From Stictocephala bisonia (Eukaryota; Arthropoda; Insecta; Hemiptera; Membracidae): a stretch of 64,000 nucleotides of DNA. Numbering within the stretch: position 1 is the first letter of the stretch; every line of letters starts with the position of its first letter. The notes below the pieces were generated by a model. The model ran no database searches and was not told the origin of the DNA. It worked only from the letters and a program-made list of their open reading frames with translations. Location: the NCBI GenBank assembly GCA_035578905.1, contig JAQJVL010000001.1, forward strand, positions 1,214,501 through 1,278,500, given 5' to 3'. The position numbers and the translations under genes were made by a program. Of the stretch, positions 1-13,085 are shown piece by piece.

Positions 1-1769
1 TGAAAAATAACATGATGTATAAGAGTTTATATTTTTCAATAAATAAATAATTAGTTTTTTAACACATTTAAGAATTTGTAACTAATAATCTGTAAACGAT
101 CTTAAGCAATTGTTGAATATGCTCAAATTAAATAACATGCAGTTTTTAAATATTACTGCTATCATTCGTGTTTTAATTTATAATTATATGCATTGAGCTA
201 TCGTTGCGCTTATTGTTTAATTAATAACTTTTTGCAATTACTAATATTTGTCATCTTTTATGTCTTCAATTTGGTTAACGATGGCTATTTTGTATAGCGA
301 ATTTAACAAGCGTTAAGTGCATTTATTATTTTTTCATAGTTAATACTTATATGGATAAACATTATCATACAGTATTTTTGCTAAAAGTTTAGTAGTTTAG
401 TGAATATTTAATTTTTCTTGCATTGTTTTTGATAAAGACTATATTCAACTCTGAATAAACGTATTTATTTATCAGCTTTCCGTTATTTCTTATAACCTAT
501 AACATAACCATTTTTTCCGAATTACACAAACATAAACATTCTTCTATTCATTTTAAAGTATTTTGTGTTGCTCTTTTGTTATTTTTAATTTAATTAAAAT
601 ATCATATAAGGAGAGTATAAAAGCACGTTTGGGTTATCATGTTTTCATCTAAATTATTCTTATTGTTATCAATAATTAATATAAACATCATCACAGTACA
701 TAATTTTATCTACTCTTACAACTCCAATAGCTCTAAGCATGCTTGTTTTTTTATATAAATACTGGTTTTTGGCCATATAATATATTGTAATATTATACGT
801 ATGTATGATTTTCTTAAAAGTTATAATTATTTTCTCTGACTGGAAGAGTACTTAAGCATGACCCGCTTACCATTATTTCAATTCGTATTTTGATAATAAT
901 GAATTGAAACATATTTATGATTTTAAAATACCATTATACAACTCTCAATCACATTAAGCGTGCATGTGTGTTTTTATATTTGTAATTTACAATCCTGGTA
1001 TTTTAATATAGTGGAAAGTGTACTTGAAGGTTATTATAAATAACGGCTTGGTCTATATATTTGTTGCTTTTGTTTAGAAAACGTCATCGTTATTGAAAAA
1101 TAAATTATCTGTACAAAATTCTGTCACTTATCTGCTTAAGGAATTTACATAAATAACATTCTTTAAGTAAGTTTATTAGTTCTGAGTCCTATGGTAATAA
1201 TGTTTTTGCTTTTAGGGTCGTGTATTGTTTTTTCATGTATAGTTAGATTTTCTACTAGTTTTTAAGTATTTTCTTTTCCTGTATTGTTATGCACCAATAA
1301 ATGGTTTTTTTTTATAAGAAGAACAAGAAAGCAGCCTTGTGTTAGTAAGTTTTTGTTTATTATCTTTTGTATAAATAATTAACTGAAATATATTTAATAT
1401 CTTAGAAAAAATTACAACAACTCTCAATAACATTAAGCCTGTTTTTATATCCACACTTATTATTACCAGTATTTTTAACAATGTGAAAGTTGAAGTTTCA
1501 AGGAGTGTCTACTGTTAAAGCACTATTGCCTATATTGTACTTGTATGTTATTTAGGTAGATGGTCTAGTAATATCTACTGTTTGGATGGTGTAATAGATG
1601 AGATAATGGATTATGGAATTATCAATGCATAGATAAATGTGTACGATGGTTAAAATTTGTTTATAGAAGAAAAGATAAAGTGTTCAGAAACTATTTTAAA
1701 TAACATTAATAACAGGAGTTATTGTAAAAATATATAGTTCAGTTGCTAATTGCATTGAATAAATATAGT
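1..1769. other. No gene seen
   Basis: AT-rich intergenic DNA. Several CAACTCTCAATAACATTAAGC-like lines recur about every 230-480 bp (near 720, 930, 1415), hinting at an old degraded repeat. Nothing else. Confidence 0.5.
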
Positions 1770-2290
1770 TTTTCTTTTGATGTTATTGTACTGACAAAGA
1801 CGTGGCTGGATGAATGATGTGCAAATGCGAGTTTGGATGGTTATGATGAGATTGTGAATAAATCTAGTAAAAAACAGAACGATAGCGTGATTTTGTTTGT
1901 CAGTAAATGTCTGTGTGTACGGTCTGAGAAAGTGAGTTTACATTGCGTTCATATGTCAAAGCATATATAACGCTTGGCAGTGACCGGCTGTCGCTACTGA
2001 AGTTCGTCGGCGACCTTGACCCGTTCATTGATGAACGTGACACTTATCTGGATAATTAATGGAGGTGGAGCACTGGTTGGTGATATCAATTGTTGTGGCC
2101 GGAAATTAACCCAAAGATACTACCTCAATTTAAAAATGTTTTCAAGGGTTTTGTTAGCTGTGTCAATTTTCAATGTCTCAATTATCTAAACAATATACAA
2201 TACATTTTTAACCACTGCTTCAACAATAAAAGAAACATGTATAGACGTACAAGTTCCACAAAAGAGTTAGGTACGAAAAGTCTCATATAA
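1770..2290 (+). pseudogene. LINE fragment: AP-endonuclease domain
   Basis: Reading through stops, the plus strand gives FDVIVLTKTWLDE, then GYDEIVN, then DSVILFV, and about 70 residues on LVGDINC. These correspond in order to the D-x-x-x-LTETWL, GY, GGV-I-V and GDFN motifs of the apurinic endonuclease of non-LTR retrotransposons. At least three in-frame stops and one frame change break it. The continuation to 2290 is unassigned. No RT follows, so the copy is truncated or rearranged. Confidence 0.7.
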
Positions 2291-2849
2291 TAATCCAATG
2301 GAAAGAAATAATTTTTCTAAGAAAAATATGTTTTATATGATGCTCTGCACAAATACCTTCATTGAAACCATCCTTCCGTGTTTTTTTTTTTTTTTTTAGT
2401 TTGGCGTCACTATTTGTTTATGAAAGAATTAACAATCTTTCCCCAATCATTCAAAATGATGAACCTTTTATTAACAGAATAACTACACACTTTTCTTGGC
2501 CTCATATTTGTATGGATTATGTTTTATTTGAATTTATAGGTAACATGGTTTAAGTTAGAAACAGCTGATAAAACACTTATTGTTTTCTAGTTAGCTTCAT
2601 TATCTGGAAAATTATTGAATCTACAGTCAACGATCCGTTTATTAGAATAAATACGTTATAATAAAAAGTAATTAATAATACATTTACAATATTTATGCAA
2701 TGAAAGGTTGTTGCATTAAAAAAAGTATAATTAATAAAAAATATTTATATAAAAGTGGACCAGGATGTTTGGTAAAGTTACTTATATTAATTTTTTTTTG
2801 TGGGTTATTAAGGTAATAAAATCATTTAAGAATGAGATTTGGGACTAAG

Positions 2850-4515
2850 CTCTTTTTACTTAGTCTTCAGGAGGAATTTGTTCTTGAAATACCCATTAAA
2901 AACCACTATAACTAAGAATAGCCTGGAATCATTTATTAAATTACTCCGGGTAAGACTTACTTGTTTGGTGTTTGCCTTCAAGGCGTTCCTTAGTCTAAAA
3001 AAACAAAATAACTGTTCTAAACTTGCCTTCTCCCGAATTACGCTCACAACGTACCAGGATAAATCGTTCCAGGTATCTTTCCATTGGATTATGCCACCTC
3101 AGCTATGATGAGGGTTAAGTACTTGGACACCAGAGTTAGAGCGACTCCTCTCAGGAATGGTCACATTGGAAAAAAGTGTGCTCCACTGTGTCCTGACCGC
3201 CAGGGTAGTATCTGCAGTCAGGGCTCTCTGCCTTCCCCATCATGTGCATGTGCCCATGAGGGGAACTATTGCCATCGTTGTAATGTATATGTTGTGTAAT
3301 GTTGTTCTGTATTTTTTAAAATAAATTATACTCTATCTATCTCCAATTCCAACACTTTTACTTGCATAGAAAATATGGTTTTAGCTTCTCGGTAAGTACC
3401 ACGATCTCAGACTTTCCGAGAGAGTCAGGTGATGATCTTCCATCCAGCTGTTCACTATAATCTCATTTTATTTAGCTTGAGGTTGGCCCGATCGATGGTC
3501 CTCACTGAAATAAATTCGGCAACGTCAGCATACCTAACCATGCAGGTATGCTCCTACGCTCTCAGCAAGCTGTCGTATGATATGTTCCAGTGATCGTTCC
3601 AAGAATCGTTTTTGAGCAGCACCGCAAGTAACTAGGACGTTACGTGGACCATCCAGAGTGTCATGCCGGGAAGCATGGTCCTTCAGGTATGCATAAAGCA
3701 TGCGCATTAGGTAAGGAGGGACTCGGAAGATTTTCTCTAATGCCCTCAGAATGTCATACCATCTGACACAGTTGAAGTCGTTTCGCTCGTCGTGTTATTA
3801 CACGGTACGAATGGAGGCTGTGGTCCTTTCGGCCCTCTGCACGAATTCCAATACCTCCTGACTGCGTCCTTGGTGGACTATCCTGTTCTAAAGCTATGCT
3901 GATGTGGTGACAGATCTTCAGTAGTTATGGTAGCCTTGGTAAACCTAGCCTTTTGAAGCCCTCGAGGACTTCCTGAAATCCTGACTTTCAGAATCAGAAG
4001 TGGGTCGTCCTCAATGTGGAAAAGAATACACATTCTGAAACAATCTCGACAAGAAGCCAATGTTTGATGTCATCGAGCTTAAGGTCTTCTTTTGGGATGG
4101 TGTCCCGATCTTCCTCCTCAAAAGATATTTGGAATTCGCCTGTAACTCCAATCTCCCATTCTTTGCACATTTGGTGAACCGGGAGCTGTGTGTTAACAAA
4201 CATGGCCATGGGTTTCGATTCCAGACCGCAAGAAGTGATCGAGTCCGTAGCTTCTTATACGATATTGTAACGCATCCGCCAGGGATCAGGATCGATGTCT
4301 GCACACAGTTTGCTCCAGCACCTTGCCTTTCTAAGGTCAATTGCATGAGCATTTTTTTTGTCTACCTTGTGTTTGGCCCAACAGGCGTTTACGTCAACAA
4401 CATTTTTATATTGTGGTTGCATTTTATCCACTGCTGACGATCCAACAGAATGTATATCAATTTGTGAATGTAATTGTTTTGGAAGTTTGGATGAAAAAAG
4501 CAGATATATCAAATA
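2850..4515 (-). pseudogene. Decayed R1-like non-LTR retrotransposon (RT to C-terminal zinc knuckle)
   Basis: On the minus strand, pieces of ORF2 appear in the correct order across several frames. First comes a linker (about 4390-4255) with ARCWSKLCADIDPDPW, as in the R1 segment between endonuclease and RT. Next is an RT N-terminal part near 4209-3994 (IPKEDLKL). Then follows an RT core at about 3785-3600 with FNCVRWYDILRALEKIFRVPP, YLKDH, then VTCGAAQ where intact elements have VTCGVPQG. Last is the zinc knuckle at about 3215-3158 (C-x-x-Y...TVEHTFFQC). The 3' part fades near 2850 (residual frame 2856-3047). Frameshifts and stops are many. R1-clade membership is from motif style and is moderately sure. 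Confidence 0.72.
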
Positions 4516-4744
4516 TTTGTCTTTACACTGATAAATATTCCAAAGCTGCAGTTAAGTTTAAATGTGACATTTAAAAATTTTCTATTATAAGTAACTATTT
4601 TTTTTTTTTCATATGATGGTAGGAATTTAATTGCATCTTATTAGGCCATTATGGAAATTATAACTTTGAAAACAGAAAGAAAAACAAGTGGTTTGAATAT
4701 TGATAAATTTCACATTGGAAGTGTTTCACTTTATGACTGTAACA

Positions 4745-4905
4745 GCCGGTGTGGTGGCTTAGTGGCTAAATCTTCGGACTGCAGATTCTATCATCCAAAT
4801 GTCGAATCTTCAATGAAATCAAAGGTCGGTACTTTACTCGTCTAATTACCTTTTCTTCAACTTCGACCCATATAAACTGATTAGTGAAGTTTTTTTATTT
4901 GTATT
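4745..4905 (+). mobile_element. tRNA-derived SINE, diverged copy
   Basis: Starts GCCGGTGTGGTGGCTTAGTGG, an A-box-like head, then CTTCGGACTGCAG, and GGTCGGTACTTTACTCGT. The same order of blocks is found at 9527. The B box is decayed (TGTCGAATCTTC). It ends near 4905 in T-rich DNA. Confidence 0.6.
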
Positions 4906-4909
4906 AAAT

Positions 4910-6325
4910 ATGTCTGGACGAAGAAAATTAGCCGTTGCTATTCAAATACTTTTGGATTGGTAAGTGTAAACGCCTTCTACAGTTAATAATAGTCCCGTCT
5001 TGTACACCAACCTAAATCAGCAGTTGGGAAAAGAAATGATACTGAAAAAAACCTAAGAATGCAGTACCTAATAGATCTTTGACTTCACACGTCGTATAAA
5101 TTGTAATTACTAATTGAATGAGAAGAATACTTCTTATTTTGACTTTAGTTTCTCAGGCAATGCATTATTAGTCCACTGACCGAAGTTATATGTTGCTCTC
5201 CAACGTGGCTTATTAAAGGAATCCGAAAACCTGCTATCTGCTATACCTTTATTATCACACGCCGACAAAAACATAGACAGGAAAGTTTTGCCCTAATTTA
5301 CTCTCAAAAAAGAAGATTTTATTTTCTATTCTAAGTTCGACTATATTCTTTTGTTACCATTTATTCACTTTTGTTATTTACCTCAACGTTCTAAGCTGCT
5401 ATGCTTCATAAACAAGCCAACTTGACTCTACTTGTATCATAGTCATCTTGAACCAAATAGTCACCATATTTTATGTTATTAAGGAGGCAGAATCCAGGAA
5501 ACAATTCGAAAAATTCGAGTGTTATGTACTGCACACATAGTTTAGTTTATGTTGATTACAACGTGAGTTCAAAAGACATTAGTCCCTAACAAAAAATCTT
5601 ATTAGGTAACTGATATTAAAAAGTACTATAACTTTGAAATAACTGATGACGTGATACATATCATCGGACTCAAGGGACTTATTTAGATATTTATTTTCGT
5701 AGATGGTTTTTATATTTCACCACGTACATCCTGTACACTAACAGAGATATGATGAAGTGATCGTAATACTCCTATATATATTTTTAAGATGTAAGAGAAC
5801 ATGTAATGACTAATGACATTTTTAAGGATCGTAATAGAACAGAGAACAAAAGATAAAGGCTGTTATGTATTTTTAATTAATTTTAAAACAAATCCTGTAA
5901 AGATTAAAATATTCCACTGCGTTTTTATAGTAATGAACCTCTTTGTGTGATCAATAAAGTTTAATCCTGACTCCCTAAACAAAGAAGAGTTAGTTAACAG
6001 TTTATTCAGAATGTACCACCTTGTCACCTACACAATGCTGAGCTTTGTGTGTACCGAAGTTATTTTAGTTAAACATTTTTTTTAAATTAATATTTTTACA
6101 TTCAACTAAGGAAATGCCTGTACAAGTAAATTAAAACTATATGTTACTTTTAAAACATTATACCTAATTAATTTATTAAGGATGTTGATGCCTTATATAA
6201 ATGCTTGCTTATATAAGATAATCGGGTATGCTTGAAATAAGAAAATACATCCTGAGTCTCATAATGATGTGCTCTAGTGATGAACATTGTGAATAAGGAT
6301 CCTTTAACTACGTACGATGTTACTG
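4910..6325. other. No gene seen
   Basis: AT-rich, no frame over 60 codons outside the minisatellite edge, no recognised repeat. Confidence 0.5.
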
Positions 6326-6329
6326 CTCG

Positions 6330-8070
6330 CCCAACCTTCCATACACGTACGGTAGTATTGCCCAACTGACTCCGTACACGTTTGGTGGTATTGCCCAACC
6401 GACTCCATTCACGTTCGATGGTATTGCTCACCCGACATTCCGTACACGTATGGTGGAATTGCCCATCCGACCTCCATACACGTTTGGTATTTCTCGCCCA
6501 ACCTTGTATTGTCAGTGTATGGTGTCGGTGGTATTGCCCAACCGACTCCAAACACGTTCGGTGGTATTGCTCGCCCGACATTCCGTACACGTACGGTGGA
6601 ATTGCTAGCCCGACCAATTTACGGTCATTTAGACAAATGAGGTTACGGTATTTTTATGTATACACGTAAGCTGGAATTGCCCAACCGACTCCATACACGT
6701 ACGGTGGTATTGCCAACCGACTCCATACACGTTTGGTGGTATTGCCTAACCGACTCCATACACGTTCGGTGGTATTGCTAGCCCGACCTTCTCTACACGT
6801 ACGGTGGTATTGCGTAACTGACTCCATACACGTTCGGTGGTATTGCTCGCCCAACCTTCCGTACACGTACGGTGGTATTGCCCACTCGACCTCCCATACA
6901 CGTTTGGTGGTATTACTTGCCCGACCTCTATACACGTTTGGTGGTATTGCTCGCCCGACATTCCGTACACGTGCAGTGATATTGCTCACCTGACCTCAAT
7001 ACACGTTTGGTTATATTTATCACCTGACCTACATACACGTTCGGTGATATCGCTCGCCCGACCTTCAACACACGTACGGTCGTATTTCCTACTCGACCTT
7101 CCATACACGTTCGGTGATATTGCTCGCCCGACCTCTATACACGTTTGGTGGTATAGCTCGTCCAACCTCCGTACACGTTTGGTGATATTACTCGTCCAAC
7201 CTCTGTACACGTTCGGTGATATTCCTCGCCCGACCTCAATACACGTTCGGTGATATTGCTCGCCCGACCTCAATACACATTCGGTGCTATTACTCTTCCG
7301 ACTTCTGTACACGTTTGGTGGTATTACTTGCCTGACCTCTATACACGTTCAGTGGTATTGCTCCCCCGACCTCAATACATGTTCGGTGATATTACTCACC
7401 CGACCTCAATACTCGTTCGGTGATATTACTCGTCCGACCTCTGTACACGTTCGGTGATATTACTCTCCGACCTCAATACACGTTCGGTGATATTACTAGT
7501 CCGACCTCTGTACACGTTCGGTGATATTACTCGTCCGACCTCAATACACGTTCGGTGATATTACTAGTCCGACCTCTGTACACGTTCGGTGATATTGCTA
7601 GTCCGACCTCAATACACGTTCGGTGATATTACTAGTCCGACCTCTGTACACGTTTGGTGATATTACTTGTCCGACCTCAATACACGTTCGGTGATATTAC
7701 TAGTCCGACCTCTGTACACGTTCGGTGATATTACTCGTCTGACCTCAATACACGTTCGGTGATATTACTAGTCTGACCTCTGTAAACGTTCGGTGATATT
7801 ACTAGTCCGACCTCTGTACACGTTCGGTGATATTACTCGTCTGACCTCAATACACGTTCGGTGACATTACTAGTCCGACCTCTGTACACTTTCGGTGATA
7901 TTACTCGTCTGACCTCAATACACGTTCGGTGATATTACTAGTCTGACCTCTGTACACGTTCAGTGATATTGCTAGTCCGACCTCAATACACGTTCGGTGA
8001 TATTACTAGTCTGACCTCTGTACACGTTCGGTGGTATTGCTCGCCCGACTTTTCGTACACGTACAGTACT
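6330..8070. repeat. 34-bp minisatellite, about 50 copies
   Basis: Each unit has CGACCTC, then TACACGTTCGGTGATATTAC, then TAGTC or CGCCC, 34 bp in all. The left third (to about 6990) is more diverged and GC-richer (GGTGGTATTGC); the right part is homogenised and alternates 'ctgtacacg' and 'caatacacg' units, i.e. a 68-bp dimer. A break at about 6620-6660 carries AAATGAGGTT, which recurs at the right border (about 8088). Because 34 is not a multiple of 3, every frame cycles and the open frames here are artefacts. Confidence 0.92.
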
Positions 8071-8089
8071 AGTGAAGGAACTCTGCGTA

Positions 8090-9520
8090 AATGAGGTTCT
8101 AACTGTATACAGACGATGTATCTAAGAAATGTTTATACTCTTCACAAATGTGTGTGATACGCAATGTATGTACGATTATATAAACGAATGAAATTAATTC
8201 CAATGCAATTTAGATTTCAACCTGGGATATTATTTATGGTTTGAACAAGTTTTTTGTAAAAAAGTACGAACCTCATTGCTGGAATGAACTTTCCTCACAG
8301 TCATTGGATTAGTGGTTGAAATTTCAGTCTGAGAGGAGTAAACTACCACAAATATAGTTAGGGAATTGCAGTCTTCAGTCTGCTATGTTAGTATCAATGC
8401 ATGAATCACGAAGTTAATGATTCCTCACTGTCCTGTTTTTAGGGAGTATTACCTTCTCTGATATGTGCTAACAATGTGTTATTGACTGGTTCAGAGTGTT
8501 GGATTTAGCTTTGTAATTAGAGATCAATTAATTGTATTCTCTAATTAGTATGTATAAACATACTATACCTATTTGATAGTAAATTTATGTGTCGAAACTT
8601 ATTCTTAACACATAAATAGTATATTATAATTTGCTTGTTTAATGGTACTGATAACTAAGAAGTACAGCATTTCTATAAACATGCCATTTAGTTTACCGAC
8701 CCACCATAGCTAAAATATTTATTTAACAGTTTAGATATTCCCTGAAATAACAAGCAAATATGTTCAAACAGAAAAATACTTATCAAACGCGTACATATCA
8801 AGAAGATTACAGGTTTTATTTTGTATAAAAAATATTAAAATGATACACACATGTACGTGTATATAATTGATTACATAATCGACTTATTGTTGAAAAACAA
8901 CGTCCCACTGTTCATTTATTGAAGACTAAACAGAAAGTACATGATTGCTCCAAATATTCATAAATGTATTATTTGAAATTGTTTACCCATATAAATATTG
9001 AATTTGTATCTTAGCTGAGTCAGAAAAGAATAATTGAAGTCAATATCGGTTCAGTGTTGCAGAAAGTAAACAATAGCAGGTGATTTAAGGGTTCACCTTC
9101 ACTAATTGTAGCGATCAATATTCTCGTATATCGACCATATTGTTTTCTGAAAAGGCCAACATGGTTTGTTGTAGGATGCCACCTCAATATCCCCCCACCA
9201 GGTATCGATGGCATCCATGGAGATGGTCGCCTGGGAGCCCGTAACATGGTTACCACCCGTCTCACTTTAACGTTGAACCATCCAGTATCACAAACTCCCT
9301 AGACTTCTAAGTATCAACGAACATTAAAAATAAATCCTCAAATAAATTTGAGTAATTTTCTCCTCCTTTTCTGTAGTTGGTTTCAAAGTACCGGTTTATA
9401 AATGCAAAATAATCCTAGTAAGCCAAGACTAAGTACATATAATACCATAATCAAAAGAAGAAACATTTAAATAATATAAAAATACCGCATTGAATAATTG
9501 GAACTTAGTATATAAAAAAA
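8090..9520. other. No clear gene; a small GC-richer patch at 9150-9290
   Basis: The patch gives an 81-codon minus frame (9020-9265) with no recognised domain; it may be part of an old repeat. Confidence 0.4.
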
Positions 9521-9526
9521 TAGTTT

Positions 9527-9710
9527 GCCGGCGTGGTGGCTCAGTGACCAAGGCTTCGGACTGCGGAGGGCGTTGTCCAAGGTTCGAATTCCCTCTGAGT
9601 CGATGGTCGGTACTTCACTCGTTGAATAAATTTCGCGCCCAGGTTTGTAGCCCTCATGAACTGGCGAGTGAAGTTAATTTTTAAAAGTAAAAGTAAGTAA
9701 GTAAGAAAAG
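9527..9710 (+). mobile_element. tRNA-derived SINE with intact A and B boxes
   Basis: Head GCCGGCGTGGTGGCTCAGTG contains the A box. The B box is GGTTCGAATTCC at 9581-9592. A tRNA-unrelated body with GGTCGGTACTTCACTCG and CATGAACTGGCGAGTGAAGT follows. The tail is an AAGT-type repeat (about 9680-9710). RNA polymerase III transcription is expected from the boxes. Confidence 0.8.
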
Positions 9711-12200
9711 AAGTCTTGAGGACAAACGAAATCTGTACCCCACCACTTTTAAATAAATTCGTATTGGTTAATGAAAAAATATTAATTGTTTAAACAGGTT
9801 AGAGTACTGAATGTAAAATTATCCTATAAGATTTAGCTTAGAAAATTGGTATAATAAGTGATAAATTTATAGTCAAACAGATTTTCTTAAAAGTTACATA
9901 TTTTCTTTTTGTACAGAAATGAAAATATATAAACTTAAACAAAATCCAATAATTCAAAATACATTGCTACTACACATGAATAATATTTAATTAATAAAAT
10001 TTCGAACACCCCTGCACGCTTCCCGTGCCAACCCTGTCACTGGCTACGCTCGTGTGGGGAAGCTCGGCCTACTTTCCTCACCAGAAAACCTTGCCTGTAG
10101 CCCCATTTGTGAATATTTGTAAGTAATCTTGTAAAAAAGCTTGGCCTACGGCCAAGTTAGGAAACGTATGCAGCTCCCTTTTTGTTTGGGCTCATAGGTG
10201 AGCTCGGCCCACGCATAGGTGAGCTCGGCCCACGGCCTCACCAACACACTATTCCTGTAACCACCAACACACTATTCCTGTAACCCCATATATTTAGTTT
10301 TTAGACAAATTGGTTTCAGGGCAGTGTAACTCATAAACAAAGTATTTTCAAAAATTTGATGCTGTATTAGCAATAAAGAGAGGAATAAATTTATTTATTT
10401 ATATTTTTTTTAGAGGCAGACCATAAACGTCTTCTCTTCCAAAAGCCAGTGGTATATTCAGATTTAGAATACAAATAAATAAACCCCAAATGATAGTTTG
10501 ATTTTATTAATAGCCTTTTTTTGGTTTCAAGAGTATTGTTTTAGCTTATTTGGGTGTTGACTACATAATATTTGCTTTTTTTAAATTTATTAGGATATTT
10601 GAGTTAAATATAAAAGTATATTCAGATTGATACCCCGATTCAGTCAATGAAGTGTGGGTAGGTCTAATAAAAATAAATCATTTAAAATTTTTTTTTATTT
10701 TAGGGCTGTCGATTTTACAAATTTTCGAGTTATTAAGCTTAAATTAAATTGTAAGTTGTACGTTTGCTAGGCGTATACACAAGTTCGGAAAGTGTAACTC
10801 AATTACTTTCTGAGTATGGTAAAAAAATTTATAATTATTCCTAAAGAAATACACATCAACCTATACTTCCATAAAAACGATACTGGGAAATATGACAGGT
10901 TTTATGACCAATTTAAAAATAATGTATTAGCTCAATTTTTTTATTTTGAAAAAAAAAATTTTCGTAGTTAGGTGATACAGTTTTCAAGCCATATTGCAGT
11001 CCTAAAATGTCATTTAGTTAGTTCCTTATAGATTGGATACAGTGCATTCATAATTATTATTTTTTTCGTTTACACGTAGTTGATTTATTTTTTTGCAGGT
11101 TGCTGTTACACTTTATTAATTCGGTTTTAATTTGTTCAAACTCTTATAATTATCTGATATTATATTAGTATATTTTAGTTGATCATTTTAATATTTTCTA
11201 ACGATAGTATTTTAAGTTTAGCTTGAGGTATTCTCATTATATTTTCAACCTTTTTAGTTGGAATTAATTAATACTTAGTTTATTGCATTAACAGGAAACG
11301 GTTTACTATGACCTTTTATGATTGAATACCACGAATATCTAGGAACATGCAGTTCCTAGAACAAGCTACAGTTTGACCACAAAGTCTCATTAAATTAAGC
11401 CGATATTTCTCTTAAGTGAGATTAGACTTTGAGAAGGACTACAAGACAATACATAATGAGATTTAATGACGAGTTCTTGAAATGTAATCTGACACTTATA
11501 TTTTCCTAAATATTATCAATTAGTATGAGTTCTTAATTTGTGATAAGAACTTCATACTAAATTACCCTAAAAGATATAAACTAAAATATGTAATCCAACG
11601 TATTTCTAAATGTTATAAAAATAATGGTTACGTATATTTATAAAATTAAATAAATTTGTAAGTTTCATCGGTGAAATCTTTACCTAAAAAATAAAATTTT
11701 GAATAGGAATAGATAAATTTTGGAGCTTCGAAAACATAATCAAACTAAGCTTAATTTGTTAAGTAAAGTCAATTAAAGGATTAAGCTCCCGTAAAGCTGG
11801 AGTTTTAGTGAATTTATTTAACAGTTACGTTGGAGCTTTAGACAACTACTTAGTGTTCGTGGTAGCTCTACGTTCATAATTAAGGGCGTTCCAGTTGAAC
11901 ATCGGATTTACATTAATAAAACGAAAACTATATATAAATTTAATCAACAAAACAATGTATAGTAATACACTATTTACACTACTTATGAATTAATTTGTCT
12001 GATAAGTGGCCACTTGCAACTATAACTCTTTTGAAAAAGTGTTCTATCACTTTTACAAACTTTTGCGGCTGAATGTCATCAAAAGCAGACAAGTTCCTTT
12101 TTAGGGGTCTTGAGTAGTTTATGACTATTTTCTTTGAATATTTGAAGTTGCTTAGTTCATTGACCATTCAGGATATCAAAGAGGAAACTCGTCGCAATTG
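9711..12200. other. No gene seen apart from the GC-rich patch
   Basis: AT-rich intergenic DNA. At 11700-11900 GGAGCTTTAGA/TAAGCTCC-like blocks recur without clear structure. Confidence 0.45.
10005..10300. repeat. GC-rich patch with two tandem duplications
   Basis: The sequence is clearly GC-richer than its surroundings. CATAGGTGAGCTCGGCCCAC is present twice back to back (about 10190-10230). CCAACACACTATTCCTGTAA is present twice (about 10241-10285). GAAGCTCGGCCTAC and AGCTTGGCCTACGGCC are further variants. No frame or known element was recognised. Confidence 0.6.
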
Positions 12201-12239
12201 TTAATGACATTCAGCTGCAAGAGTATGTAAAATTGATAG

Positions 12240-13085
12240 AAAATATTGTTAAAGACTTAACGGCTGCACAAGAATTAAAGATTGCACAAGAGTTAAAGGT
12301 TGCACAAGAGTGAAAGATTGCACAAGAGTTAAAGGTTGCACAAGAGTTAAAGGCTGCACAAGAATTAAAGATAGCACAAGAGTTAAAGGTTGCACAAGAA
12401 TTAAAGATAGAAAAAGAGTTAAAGGCTGCACAAGAGTTAAATATTGCACAAGAGTTAAAGGTTGCACAAGAGTTAAAGGCTGCACAAGAATTAAAGATAG
12501 CACAAGAGTTAAAGGTTGCACAAGAAGTAAATATAGAAAAAGAGTTAAAGGCTGCACAAGAGTTAAATATTGCACAAGAATTGAAGGCTGCACAAGATTT
12601 AAAGGCTGCACAAGAGTTAAAGGCTGCACAAGATTTAAAGATAACAAAAGAGTTAAAGGCTGCACAAGAGTTAAAGGCTGCACAAGAATTAAAGGCTGCA
12701 CAAGAGTTAAAGGCTGCACAAGAGTTAAAGATTGTACAAGAATTGAAGGCTGCACAAGAGTTAAAGGCTGCACAAGAGTTAAGGTCTGCACAAGAGTTAA
12801 AGGATGCACAATATTTAAATGTTGCACAAGAGTTAAAGGCTGCACAAGAGTTAAAGATTCCACAAGAGTTAAAATCTGCACAGGAGTTGAAGGCTGCACA
12901 AGAGTTTAAGGCAGCACAAGAGTTAAAGATTGAACAAGACTTAAATATTGCACAAGAACTAAAGACCGCACAAGATTTAAAGATTGCACAAGAGTTAAAG
13001 GCTGCACAAGAGTTAAAGATTGCACAAGAGTTAAAGATTGCACAAGAGTTAAAGGCTGCACAAGATTTAAAGGCTGCAGATGGGA
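12240..13085. repeat. 18-bp minisatellite, ~46 units, open in four of six frames
   Basis: The unit is gctgcacaagagttaaag. Being a multiple of 3 with no stop in four frames, it yields long frames on both strands: AAQELK and TRVKGC repeats on plus, FNSCAA and LTLVQP repeats on minus. The longest uninterrupted frame is minus 12211-13098 (295 codons, Cys every sixth residue). On plus, the AAQELK frame begins in a non-repeat lead-in (12160-12255, with LQEYVKLIENIVKDL) but meets TGA at about 12311 in the third full unit. I read it as a satellite. A real gene is possible but unsupported: no conserved domain, no clear start context on plus, and the minus frame's tail is ordinary intergenic sequence. 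Confidence 0.9.

Noticed and set aside
4011..4437. Plus-strand 125-codon frame at 4060-4437
   Set aside because: Antisense shadow of the minus-strand R1-like LINE, whose motifs are in order.
6168..7312. Several 70-150-codon frames on both strands
   Set aside because: Produced by the 34-bp minisatellite cycling through frames.
6330..8070. CRISPR-like array
   Set aside because: Units are contiguous with no unique spacers, and the host is eukaryotic.
12310..12909. 199-codon plus frame with TRVKGC repeats
   Set aside because: Alternative frame of the 18-bp satellite; no independent evidence.
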